Positions 1 through 6,692 of a stretch of 29,160 nucleotides of DNA are shown here, one piece after another. A model generated the notes under the pieces. It was not told the DNA's origin, ran no database searches, and was given only the letters and a program-made list of their open reading frames with translations. The first letter of the stretch is position 1. The number at the start of each line of letters is the position of its first letter. Source of the DNA: CAYOPZ01 sp964406005 (lineage in GTDB: Bacteria > Bacteroidota > Bacteroidia > Bacteroidales > SM23-62); contig CAYOPZ010000039.1 of the NCBI GenBank assembly GCA_964406005.1, positions 1 through 29,160 on the forward strand, written 5' to 3'. The translations under genes were made by a program, and so were the position numbers.

Positions 1-7
1 TACGCAA

Positions 8-509
8 GCTGTGTCAAAGATCGTTAAATCACAATTTGAAAGCAATTCGCAACACTCCACACATTGGGGCGGGGTGACCATTGGCTGTGTCAAAGATCGT
101 TAAATCACAATTTGAAAGCAATTCGCAACCACCCGGCAGACAGATGTGCCGTACATTCTGCTGTGTCAAAGATCGTTAAATCACAATTTGAAAGCAATTC
201 GCAACTCCGTCTCCGCTTAGCCTTTCTACTCAATCGCTGTGTCAAAGATCGTTAAATCACAATTTGAAAGCAATTCGCAACTACTCCTACTCCTAAAAGA
301 TTGAACCATTTGCTGTGTCAAAGATCGTTAAATCACAATTTGAAAGCAATTCGCAACCACCCGGCAGACAGATGTGCCGTACATTCTGCTGTGTCAAAGA
401 TCGTTAAATCACAATTTGAAAGCAATTCGCAACTCCGTCTCCGCTTAGCCTTTCTACTCAATCGCTGTGTCAAAGATCGTTAAATCACAATTTGAAAGCA
501 ATTCGCAAC
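8..509 (-). CRISPR. Type II-C-like CRISPR array, right-hand end (7 repeats)
   Basis: Seven identical 46-bp repeats lie at 8-53, 84-129, 160-205, 236-281, 312-357, 388-433 and 464-509, separated by six spacers of exactly 30 bp. Bases 1-7 look like the tail of another spacer, so the array probably continues to the left. Read on the minus strand the repeat begins GTTGCGAATTGC and ends TTTGACACAGC, the same frame as known Bacteroidota Cas9 (type II-C) repeats, which start GTTG, carry TTGCTTTCAAATT and end ACAGC. The crRNA sense strand is therefore inferred to be minus. Spacer 130-159 is identical to 358-387, and spacer 206-235 is identical to 434-463. No cas genes or tracrRNA were seen in the window, so the subtype rests on repeat form alone. 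The last repeat ends 7 bp from the stop codon of the rubrerythrin-like gene, leaving no room for a leader on that side. Confidence 0.95.
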
Positions 510-516
510 TTAGATA

Positions 517-975
517 TCAGTTTTCCCGCAGGAAATGGTCGTCGTATTCGATCTCGAAACGAAGCTTGTGTCTTGCCTCTTCCTGCGCCAGCATCAGGAA
601 GGTCCCCTTGATGGTGGCATCATCGATCCTGGCGGCCAGGTCGGTGTAGAGTCTGAAAGCTGCTTTTTCTTCCTTCATTGCAATGATAAGGGCATCCTGG
701 TAGTTAAGATCGTCGCGTGAGGTGCTGACCTCGACGAGGTAATCGCCGATCTTGAGGTCCTGGACCTTTTCGTAGGAAAGAGCGGTATTCCCTCCGGCTT
801 TAATGTTTTCAAGTTTCTTTTTATGTCCCAGTTCCTCTCCGGAGAACTGTTCGAAAATCTTCTGCATTTCCCTGTTTTTACTTCGTTCGGCAAGACCGGC
901 ATAAAGATCGGCGGCCCTTTGCTCGTCCCTTATGGCATAGTCGAGAATATCTTCAACAGATTCAAACTCCTGCAT
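517..975 (-). CDS. Rubrerythrin-like ferritin-fold diiron protein
   Basis: The product is a 152-residue four-helix-bundle diiron protein, probably a peroxide-scavenging rubrerythrin-type protein in the cytoplasm. Two similar halves each carry a metal-ligand helix pair: Glu18 with EELGH (47-51), and the EEK region around 102-104 with EEARH (132-136). There is no C-terminal rubredoxin CxxC domain, so it is the short form and would need an external electron donor. A longer in-frame start exists at 1017, but 975 is preferred. The family-like sequence begins there, and two TATTTTTG promoter boxes at 998-1013 lie between the two candidate starts. It is transcribed away from nfnA, and its stop is followed after 7 bp by the CRISPR array. 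The exact substrate cannot be told from sequence; other ferritin-like functions are possible. Confidence 0.85.
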   Translation of the reverse strand: MQEFESVEDILDYAIRDEQRAADLYAGLAERSKNREMQKIFEQFSGEELGHKKKLENIKAGGNTALSYEKVQDLKIGDYLVEVSTSRDDLNYQDALIIAMKEEKAAFRLYTDLAARIDDATIKGTFLMLAQEEARHKLRFEIEYDDHFLREN

Positions 976-997
976 TTCGTTGTGGTTTATTGCTGAC

Positions 998-1013
998 CAA
1001 AAATACAAAAATA
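998..1013 (-). promoter_or_regulatory. Tandem Bacteroidota -7 boxes of the rubrerythrin-like gene
   Basis: On the minus strand two adjacent TATTTTTG octamers (1013-1006 and 1005-998) match the Bacteroidota -7 consensus TAnnTTTG exactly. Transcription from the gene-proximal box would start near 995, about 20 bases before the ATG at 975. No clear TTTG -33 element is present at the right distance; that position is occupied by the palindrome at 1029-1044. Confidence 0.6.
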
Positions 1014-1028
1014 TCATAAACGGCTAGG

Positions 1029-1057
1029 AATGATAAAAATCATTGGAAATATTTTCC
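1029..1057. promoter_or_regulatory. Candidate operator: Crp/Fnr-like palindrome plus adjoining dyad
   Basis: AATGAT-AAAA-ATCATT at 1029-1044 is a perfect 6-bp inverted repeat with a 4-base centre. It contains the core TGAT-N4-ATCA used by Crp/Fnr-family regulators. Directly beside it, GGAAA-TAT-TTTCC (1045-1057) is a second dyad. Both lie in the divergent region between the rubrerythrin-like gene and nfnA. The binding protein is unknown. Confidence 0.45.
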
Positions 1058-1139
1058 GTCCTGGCAAATTTTAAGTAATTTTTTGGGGTCTTTTCCGGTG
1101 CGCGGAATGCGGATGGCAAAGTGAATCTCAAACTGGCGG

Positions 1140-1973
1140 ATGAACAAGATCGTTGCAAAGGAGTACTTTTCAGACCTGGTGGTAAAGCTTGTTGTGGAGG
1201 CGCCATATATTGCCAGGAGCCGTAAAGCGGGGCATTTTGTGATCGTGCGCACGGGGAAAAAAGGGGAGCGTATCCCTCTTACCATTGCCCAGGCCGATAC
1301 GGGGACGGGAACCATCACTCTTATCGTACAGAAGGTCGGTGTAAGTTCGATCAAGCTCTGCAATCTGGAGGTTGGCGATACCGTGGCAGATGTGGCAGGA
1401 CCCCTGGGGAATGCCACGCATATTGAAAAGGTCGGTACTGTCCTGGCTTCAGGCGGAGGGGTTGGGGTGGCCCCTTTGCTGCCCATTGTCGAGGCAATGA
1501 AAAATGCGGGCAACAGGGTTATAAGCGTGCTTGCCGCAAGGCAGAAAAACCTTATCATTCTCGAGGAGCAGATCCGGCGGCATTCGGACGAGGTGGTGAT
1601 CATGACGGATGACGGCTCTTATGGCCGGAAGGGACTGGTAACCCACGGGATGGAAGAGGTGATCAAACGGGAAAGGATAGACCAGGTGGTAACGGTAGGA
1701 CCTGCGATCATGATGAAATATGTCGCGCTGCTGACCAGGGAATACGACATCCCCACGCTTGCCAGCCTGAATACCATAATGGTGGATGGAACGGGCATGT
1801 GCGGGGCCTGCAGGATCTCCGTGGGAGGGAAGACAAAGTTTGTCTGCGTGGACGGCCCGGAGTTCGATGCGCACCAGGTTGATTTTGACGAAATGCTGAT
1901 GCGGCTGAATTCTTATAAGGATGAGGAAAACAACGCTTACGAGCGTTTCCTGAACAAGTATAAAAGGGCATAG
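1140..1973 (+). CDS. nfnA: NADH-dependent ferredoxin:NADP+ oxidoreductase, subunit A
   Basis: The 277-residue protein is the small flavoprotein subunit of NfnAB, a soluble cytoplasmic complex. In characterised family members it couples NADPH oxidation to reduction of NAD+ and ferredoxin by flavin-based electron bifurcation. The FAD-binding RxPLT motif is at 44-48, the glycine-rich nucleotide motif GGGVGV at 105-110, TDDGSYGRKG near 156-165, and the C-terminal [2Fe-2S] site has Cys221, Cys224 and Cys236 in a DGTGMCGAC...CVDGP context. Length is normal for the family. nfnB starts 3 bases after the stop, so the two are co-transcribed. A GG-rich stretch precedes the ATG, but no strong promoter was recognised. 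Related proteins are annotated as sulfide dehydrogenase or dihydroorotate dehydrogenase electron-transfer subunit; the paired nfnB makes Nfn the better call. Confidence 0.9.
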   Translation: MNKIVAKEYFSDLVVKLVVEAPYIARSRKAGHFVIVRTGKKGERIPLTIAQADTGTGTITLIVQKVGVSSIKLCNLEVGDTVADVAGPLGNATHIEKVGTVLASGGGVGVAPLLPIVEAMKNAGNRVISVLAARQKNLIILEEQIRRHSDEVVIMTDDGSYGRKGLVTHGMEEVIKRERIDQVVTVGPAIMMKYVALLTREYDIPTLASLNTIMVDGTGMCGACRISVGGKTKFVCVDGPEFDAHQVDFDEMLMRLNSYKDEENNAYERFLNKYKRA

Positions 1974-1976
1974 CGG

Positions 1977-3539
1977 ATGGAAGGACTGGGATTACTGGAG
2001 TATTTAAAGAAAGAAAGAAGCCAGGATTGGAGGGCGGCACTGCGCAGCCAGCTGAAAGCCAGGGAAAGGATACAGATGGAACGGCTGCATATGCCCGAAC
2101 AATTGCCCGAAGAGCGAAACAGGAACTTTCTGGAAGTGAACCGGGGCCTGACGGAGGAACAGGCCGTTCACGAAGCCAGGAGATGCATAGACTGTGCGCA
2201 GCCGACCTGCATCACGGGTTGCCCCGTCGGAATCAACATTCCCAAGTTCATCAAAAAGATCGAAGCGGGAGAGTTCCTCGAGGCTGCCGGGGTGCTTAAG
2301 GAAACCAATGCTCTTCCTGCCGTCTGCGGGAGGGTATGCCCCCAGGAAGTACAGTGTGAGCAGGCCTGTTATTATTCGCAGAAACTCAGGAAGGACCCTG
2401 TTGCCATAGGAAACCTGGAAAGATTCGCTGCCGACTATGAGAGGAAAAGCGGTGCCGTTTCGGTGCCCGGGATCACTTCCCGCAACGGGATCAGGGTGGC
2501 GTCGGTGGGTTCGGGTCCGGCGGGGCTGGCCTTTGCCGGGGATATGGCAAAAATGGGTTACGATGTCACTGTTTTTGAGGCTCTGCACGAGATCGGGGGG
2601 GTCCTTAAATACGGCATACCCGAATTCCGTCTGCCCAATGAAGTTGTGGATTGCGAGATAGAGGTCCTGAAGAAGATGGGGGTGAAGTTCGTAACCAATT
2701 TCATCGTTGGCAAAACGGCTACATTCGATGACCTGACCAAGGAGGGATTTACCGCTTTTCTGGTAGGGAGCGGTGCCGGTCTGCCCAACTTCATGAACAT
2801 CCCCGGTGAGAATTTCACCGGGATCTACTCTTCCAATGAATACCTCACGCGGGTCAATCTGATGAATGCCGCCATGCCCGATTACGATACCCCCGTGATC
2901 AGGGGGAAACGGGTGGCCGTCATCGGAGGCGGAAACACCGCCATGGATGCCGTACGGACCTCCAAAAGGCTGGGCGCCGAACGGTCCATGATCATTTACA
3001 GGCGCTCGGTTGAGGAAATGCCGGCCCGGGTCGAGGAAATAAAACATGCCAGGCAGGAAGGCATAGAGTTCCTGAACCTGCATAACCCGGTTGAATATTA
3101 TGCCGATGAAAAGGGAAGGGTCAGGCAGATGAAGGTGCAGAAAATGACCCTGGGAGAGCCGGACGATTCGGGCCGCCGCAGGCCTGTCCCTGTAGAAGGG
3201 TCGGAATACCTTATAGATGCGGATACCGTAGTGGTGAGTGTGGGCGTTTCGCCCAATCCCCTGATCCCCCGGGTAATGAAAGACCTGGATGTCTCTTCCT
3301 GGGGCACCATCAATGTGGACAAGGATACCATGCAATCCTCCGTACCCGGGATATTCGCGGGGGGAGACATTGTCCGGGGAGGCGCAACGGTCATCCTGGC
3401 CATGGGTGACGGGCGAAAAGCCGCTGCCGGCATGGACCGGTATATCAAGGAAAAGGTCCGCAACGTAATTTCTCTGATCAAGGAGTTCAAAACGATAGGC
3501 GAGATCCTGGAATATGCACAGTATGAAAACCAACTTTGA
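1977..3539 (+). CDS. nfnB: NADH-dependent ferredoxin:NADP+ oxidoreductase, subunit B (GltD-like)
   Basis: The 520-residue NADPH-binding and bifurcating-flavin subunit partners the NfnA just upstream. The N-terminal part carries eight cysteines for two [4Fe-4S] clusters: Cys70, 73, 78, 82 (RCIDCAQPTCITGCP) and Cys117, 121, 127, 131 (CGRVCPQEVQCEQAC). A dinucleotide fold follows with GSGPAGLAFAG (about 177-187) for FAD, then IGGGNTAMDAVR for NADPH, YRRS, and a C-terminal GGDIVRGGATVILAMGDGRKAA flavin-binding signature. It resembles glutamate synthase small subunit, but no large glutamate synthase subunit is nearby. The N-terminus is about 40 residues longer than in the paralogue at 4481-5875. 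An AAGGG-type ribosome-binding site overlaps the end of nfnA. The end of the gene overlaps the next gene by 26 bases. Confidence 0.9.
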   Translation: MEGLGLLEYLKKERSQDWRAALRSQLKARERIQMERLHMPEQLPEERNRNFLEVNRGLTEEQAVHEARRCIDCAQPTCITGCPVGINIPKFIKKIEAGEFLEAAGVLKETNALPAVCGRVCPQEVQCEQACYYSQKLRKDPVAIGNLERFAADYERKSGAVSVPGITSRNGIRVASVGSGPAGLAFAGDMAKMGYDVTVFEALHEIGGVLKYGIPEFRLPNEVVDCEIEVLKKMGVKFVTNFIVGKTATFDDLTKEGFTAFLVGSGAGLPNFMNIPGENFTGIYSSNEYLTRVNLMNAAMPDYDTPVIRGKRVAVIGGGNTAMDAVRTSKRLGAERSMIIYRRSVEEMPARVEEIKHARQEGIEFLNLHNPVEYYADEKGRVRQMKVQKMTLGEPDDSGRRRPVPVEGSEYLIDADTVVVSVGVSPNPLIPRVMKDLDVSSWGTINVDKDTMQSSVPGIFAGGDIVRGGATVILAMGDGRKAAAGMDRYIKEKVRNVISLIKEFKTIGEILEYAQYENQL

Positions 3540-4404
3540 CCTGATTTCACTGAAGGTAAAGTGCCCTGTCTGCGGGCATTCATTAATGGATGAAAAGCGC
3601 CTGGTGGACAATTGTCCCAGCATCAGGCTGAAAATCACCATCGGTGAGGTGGAAGGCACCATTTATCTGAGCTCTGTGTATGAGAGTTACAATTTCCTTT
3701 GTGATATCGAGACTCCCGATAATGAACTGGTAAGATTGCATTGCCCTCATTGCAGTTCCGAGATGGAAAGCAGCTCCGAATGCGAGGTCTGCGCATCGCC
3801 CATGATTCCGCTCGACCTTGACCTGGGAGGGACCGTCAGCATTTGTTCACGCGTAGGATGTACCAATCACTTCGTCAAATTCGTCGATTTTTCCTTTGCC
3901 CTGAAGAAACTGTATGTTGACGGGGGATACATGGGGAGGCCCTTTGTGAAGGACATGACCGTTCCCCTCCGGGAAAAGGCTTCCCCCAGCGAGGAGGACG
4001 AACAGATCGAAATCATGAGAACGGGAACATACCTGGATTCCTATTGTCCCCATTGCAAGAAATCGCTTATCGAGAAGGGATCGATCAAGCTGCATGTGCA
4101 CCGGGAGGACAAAAGAGGCTTCCTGATGCTGAGTCCCTACCTGAATGTGTTTACCTCAAAAACCACCATACGAATTCCCGAGGATGAATTCATCGGGGAT
4201 CTTTTCTGTTTTCACTGCCACAGGTCCCTGCTGGTGGAAGGAGGCAGGTGCGGAGAGTGCGGCAGCGAAATTGCAAGGATCACGGTCAGTGCCCGCAAGC
4301 GGCTTGTGGATTTTTATATCTGTGCCAAAAAGGGATGCCGCTGGCATGGCCTGAGCAAGGAAGACCTGAACGATATCCGCCTCGAGGACAGCCTGGAGTG
4401 GTAA
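3514..4404 (+). CDS. Two-fold repeated zinc-ribbon protein of unknown function
   Basis: This 296-residue, probably cytoplasmic protein has no signal peptide or membrane helix, and I do not recognise a named family. It consists of two homologous halves with the same cysteine pattern. The first has CPVC (17-20), CPHC (77-80), CEVC (90-93) and CSRVGCTNH (111-119). The second has CPHC (178-181), CFHC (232-235), CGEC (246-249) and CAKKGCRWH (270-278). Each half could hold two structural zinc ions. Spacing between the pairs is also conserved (60/54, 13/14, 21/24 residues). The start overlaps the nfnB 3' end by 26 bases, implying translational coupling; Met4 at 3523 is an alternative start. A role with the Nfn complex, for example assembly or regulation, is suggested only by context. 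Redox-cluster binding rather than zinc is possible. Confidence 0.75.
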   Translation: MHSMKTNFDLISLKVKCPVCGHSLMDEKRLVDNCPSIRLKITIGEVEGTIYLSSVYESYNFLCDIETPDNELVRLHCPHCSSEMESSSECEVCASPMIPLDLDLGGTVSICSRVGCTNHFVKFVDFSFALKKLYVDGGYMGRPFVKDMTVPLREKASPSEEDEQIEIMRTGTYLDSYCPHCKKSLIEKGSIKLHVHREDKRGFLMLSPYLNVFTSKTTIRIPEDEFIGDLFCFHCHRSLLVEGGRCGECGSEIARITVSARKRLVDFYICAKKGCRWHGLSKEDLNDIRLEDSLEW

Positions 4405-4473
4405 TGAAAAACGGATATAAATAAGCAGCCTTAAATCTCTGATTTCCAGCTGCGGTTTTTATCCGTTTTTCAT
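4404..4473. terminator. Bidirectional intrinsic terminator between convergent genes
   Basis: Perfect 14-base inverted arms, ATGAAAAACGGATA at 4404-4417 and its complement at 4460-4473, enclose inner arms GCAGC (4425-4429) and GCTGC (4449-4453). The stem is flanked by an A-tract on one side and a T-tract on the other, as expected for a terminator working in both directions. It sits between the zinc-ribbon gene (plus) and the second nfnB (minus) and starts at the last base of the zinc-ribbon stop codon. Confidence 0.8.
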
Positions 4474-4480
4474 AATATAA

Positions 4481-5875
4481 TTATCCGTTTCTCATTACGT
4501 AGTCATGGATGCCGCGGGCGGCGATCTTGCCGGCGCCCATGGCCAGGATGACCGTGGCGGCGCCCGTCGCCACGTCGCCGCCGGCAAATACCCCCGGTTT
4601 TGAGGTCCGGCCGGTTTCCGGGTCCGTAATGATGTTTCCCCATTTGCCGGTTTCAATATCGGGCGTGGTGGAAGGGATCAGGGGGTTGGGGCTGTTGCCT
4701 ATGGCGATCACCACTACGTCGATCGGCATCCTGAAATTGGCACCGGGGATGGGAACCGGCCGTCTGCGCCCGGATTCATCGGGTTCGCCGAGCTTCATAC
4801 TGATGCATTCCACCTCCTTCACCCAGTTGTTCTCGTTGCCATAAAATGCGGCGGGATTGGACAGGTTCCGGAAGATCACCCCTTCCTGTTCGGCGTGATG
4901 GATCTCCTCGTCACGGGCCGGCATCTCGGTTCTGGACCTGCGGTAAATGATGATTGATTCTTCTGCGCCCAGCCTGAGTGCGGTCCTGGCACAATCCATA
5001 GCCACATTGCCGCCGCCCACGGTAGCCACTCTTTTACCTATGACGATGGGGGTTTTGTATTTGGGGAAGAGATATGCCTTCATCAGGTTGGCCCGCGTGA
5101 GGTATTCGTTGGCCGAATAAATGCCGTTCAGGTTTTCCCCGGGGACATTCAGAAACCAGGGCAAACCGGCGCCCGTGCCCAGGAATACAGCGTCGTATTC
5201 CTGAAGGAGCTCGTCAATGCTTTTTATTTTTCCGATCACATGATCCAGATAAATATTGACACCCAGCCTTTCCAGGTAACGGATCTCCCTGAACACGATT
5301 TTCTTGGGAAGCCTGAACTCCGGGATACCGTAAACCAGCACACCTCCCGGCTCATGAAGGGCTTCGAACATGTCCACCCTGTGACCCAGGCGGACCAGGT
5401 CGGCGGCGGCTGTGATGCCTGCAGGTCCGGCTCCCACGATGACGATTTTTTTTCCTGTGGCCCTGGGTTTTGGCGGCAGCCCGGCCTCTCCCTGTCCGGC
5501 TTCCCAATCCGCCAGAAACCTCTCCAGCCTTCCAATGGCAACCGGTTCGTTCTTAACGCCCAGGATACACTGTTTTTCACACTGCTCCTCCTGGGGGCAT
5601 ACCCTCCCGCAGATGGCCGGCAGGATGTTCTTTTCCTTGAGAAGCCTTATGCCTTCACTGAATTGTCCTTCGGCAATGCACCGGATGAAACCGGGGATAT
5701 CGATTTCAACCGGGCATCCTTCAATGCATTTGGGCTTTTTGCACATCAGGCAGCGCTGTGCTTCGAGCTTGGCCTCTTCGGGAGAATAACCAAAAGGGAC
5801 CTCGTCGTAATTCCTCACCCTTTCACCGGGAGGTTGCTCCCGCATGGGGGTTTTAGTGGGACTGACCTTTGCCAT
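4481..5875 (-). CDS. Second NfnB-like (GltD-like) flavo-iron-sulfur subunit
   Basis: The 464-residue protein is a paralogue of the nfnB at 1977. It keeps all the expected cofactor sites: RCLMCKKPKCIEGCP and CGRVCPQEEQCEKQC for two [4Fe-4S] clusters, GAGPAGITAAAD for FAD, GGGNVAMDCART for NADPH, and a C-terminal GGDVATGAATVILAMGAGKIAA. It is shorter at the N-terminus than the first copy, and the Cys region starts about residue 42. It is the last gene of the five-gene minus-strand operon, and its start overlaps the end of the second NfnA-like gene by 23 bases. I infer that with its partner it forms the NADP(H)-reactive module of a larger complex with the HydB/HydC-like and NuoG-like subunits upstream. 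It could also act as a free NfnAB or as a glutamate synthase small-subunit homologue, but no large subunit is present. Confidence 0.85.
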   Translation of the reverse strand: MAKVSPTKTPMREQPPGERVRNYDEVPFGYSPEEAKLEAQRCLMCKKPKCIEGCPVEIDIPGFIRCIAEGQFSEGIRLLKEKNILPAICGRVCPQEEQCEKQCILGVKNEPVAIGRLERFLADWEAGQGEAGLPPKPRATGKKIVIVGAGPAGITAAADLVRLGHRVDMFEALHEPGGVLVYGIPEFRLPKKIVFREIRYLERLGVNIYLDHVIGKIKSIDELLQEYDAVFLGTGAGLPWFLNVPGENLNGIYSANEYLTRANLMKAYLFPKYKTPIVIGKRVATVGGGNVAMDCARTALRLGAEESIIIYRRSRTEMPARDEEIHHAEQEGVIFRNLSNPAAFYGNENNWVKEVECISMKLGEPDESGRRRPVPIPGANFRMPIDVVVIAIGNSPNPLIPSTTPDIETGKWGNIITDPETGRTSKPGVFAGGDVATGAATVILAMGAGKIAARGIHDYVMRNG

Positions 5876-6692
5876 AGTTATGTCTCTCCTGTGAAATGAT
5901 TTCTTCTTCTATGTATGCCTTCCTTCTTGACAGGATGAGGTCCCAGTTCAGCTTATGCCCGTCGAAGTGGGGCCCGTCCACACAGGCGAATCTTGTCGTT
6001 CCGTCTTCTTCGATCCGGCACGCCCCGCACATGCCTGTACCGTCGATCATGATCGGGTTCATGCTGACAATGGTTTTTACCCCGTATGGCCTGGTCATCC
6101 GGGAGATGTTGTACATCATAAAGGTGCAGCCGACCGCGATGATGCGGTCGTATTTCACTCCCTTCTTCAGATCGGACTCAAGGAGGTCTGCCGAATGTCC
6201 CCGGTATCCCAGGGAGGCGTCTGCCGTTGCATACCGCACCTCATCGGATGCTTCCTCCAGTTTTTCATTCCAGTACAGGAGGAAGCTGCTTCTGGCTTCC
6301 GGATAGCAGATCACCGTATTGCCCAGACCTTTCAGTGCCCTGGCGGCCGGATAGATGCCCCCGATTCCGTAGCAGCCTCCCACCATGGCCACCTTCCCGA
6401 AATTTTCCAGTTCAAACGGTTTTCCGAGGGGTCCCGTCAGGGAGTATATCCCGTCTCCCGGCTTCAGCTCCTGCATCCTCCGGGTGCTCGATCCTATTCC
6501 CAGGAAAACGAAGGTAACGGTGCCCTTCCCTTCATCCCAGTCTGCCACTGTCAAAGGAGTTCTTTCGCTGTACTCGTCCGGTATGACAATGATGAACTGG
6601 CCCGGCATTACCTTCCCGGCAATGTCGGGGGCGGCCACCGTACACTCATGAACGTTGGGCACAATTTCTTTTATGTCAATGATCCGGGTCAT
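5853..6692 (-). CDS. Second, divergent NfnA-like flavoprotein subunit
   Basis: The 279-residue paralogue of NfnA has the FAD motif RTPLT (44-48) and the C-terminal [2Fe-2S] site with Cys222, Cys225 and Cys237. The usual nucleotide-binding signature is altered: GGCYGIGG (105-112) replaces GGGVGVAP, TADASLGYRG replaces TDDGSYGRKG, and GCTFMMYN replaces the GPxxMMK-type motif. The start at 6692 is chosen over a longer in-frame start at 6830 because the family-like sequence begins there. The ATG also overlaps the stop of the upstream gene as ATGA, a sign of coupled translation. It is tightly linked to the NfnB-like gene downstream (23-base overlap). I infer an electron-transfer role in the larger complex, possibly with reduced or changed pyridine-nucleotide binding. 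Confidence 0.85.
   Translation of the reverse strand: MTRIIDIKEIVPNVHECTVAAPDIAGKVMPGQFIIVIPDEYSERTPLTVADWDEGKGTVTFVFLGIGSSTRRMQELKPGDGIYSLTGPLGKPFELENFGKVAMVGGCYGIGGIYPAARALKGLGNTVICYPEARSSFLLYWNEKLEEASDEVRYATADASLGYRGHSADLLESDLKKGVKYDRIIAVGCTFMMYNISRMTRPYGVKTIVSMNPIMIDGTGMCGACRIEEDGTTRFACVDGPHFDGHKLNWDLILSRRKAYIEEEIISQERHNYGKGQSH

Noticed and set aside
64..483. Short plus-strand reading frames over the first 500 bases with shared peptide sequence
   Set aside because: They are translations of the CRISPR repeats and duplicated spacers; the shared peptide only reflects the repeat copies.
1060..1139. A plus-strand TAnnTTTG promoter for nfnA around TAATTTTTTG (1077-1086)
   Set aside because: The spacing inside the box is two bases too long and no TTTG element lies at a suitable distance.
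2004..3662. Long (552-codon) minus-strand reading frame
   Set aside because: It lies entirely antisense to nfnB and the start of the zinc-ribbon gene, which have clear family motifs; its product shows no recognisable domain.
4481..5875. Glutamate synthase small subunit (gltD)
   Set aside because: No large glutamate synthase subunit is present, and the gene is paired with an NfnA-like gene; the resemblance is the shared ancestry of GltD and NfnB.
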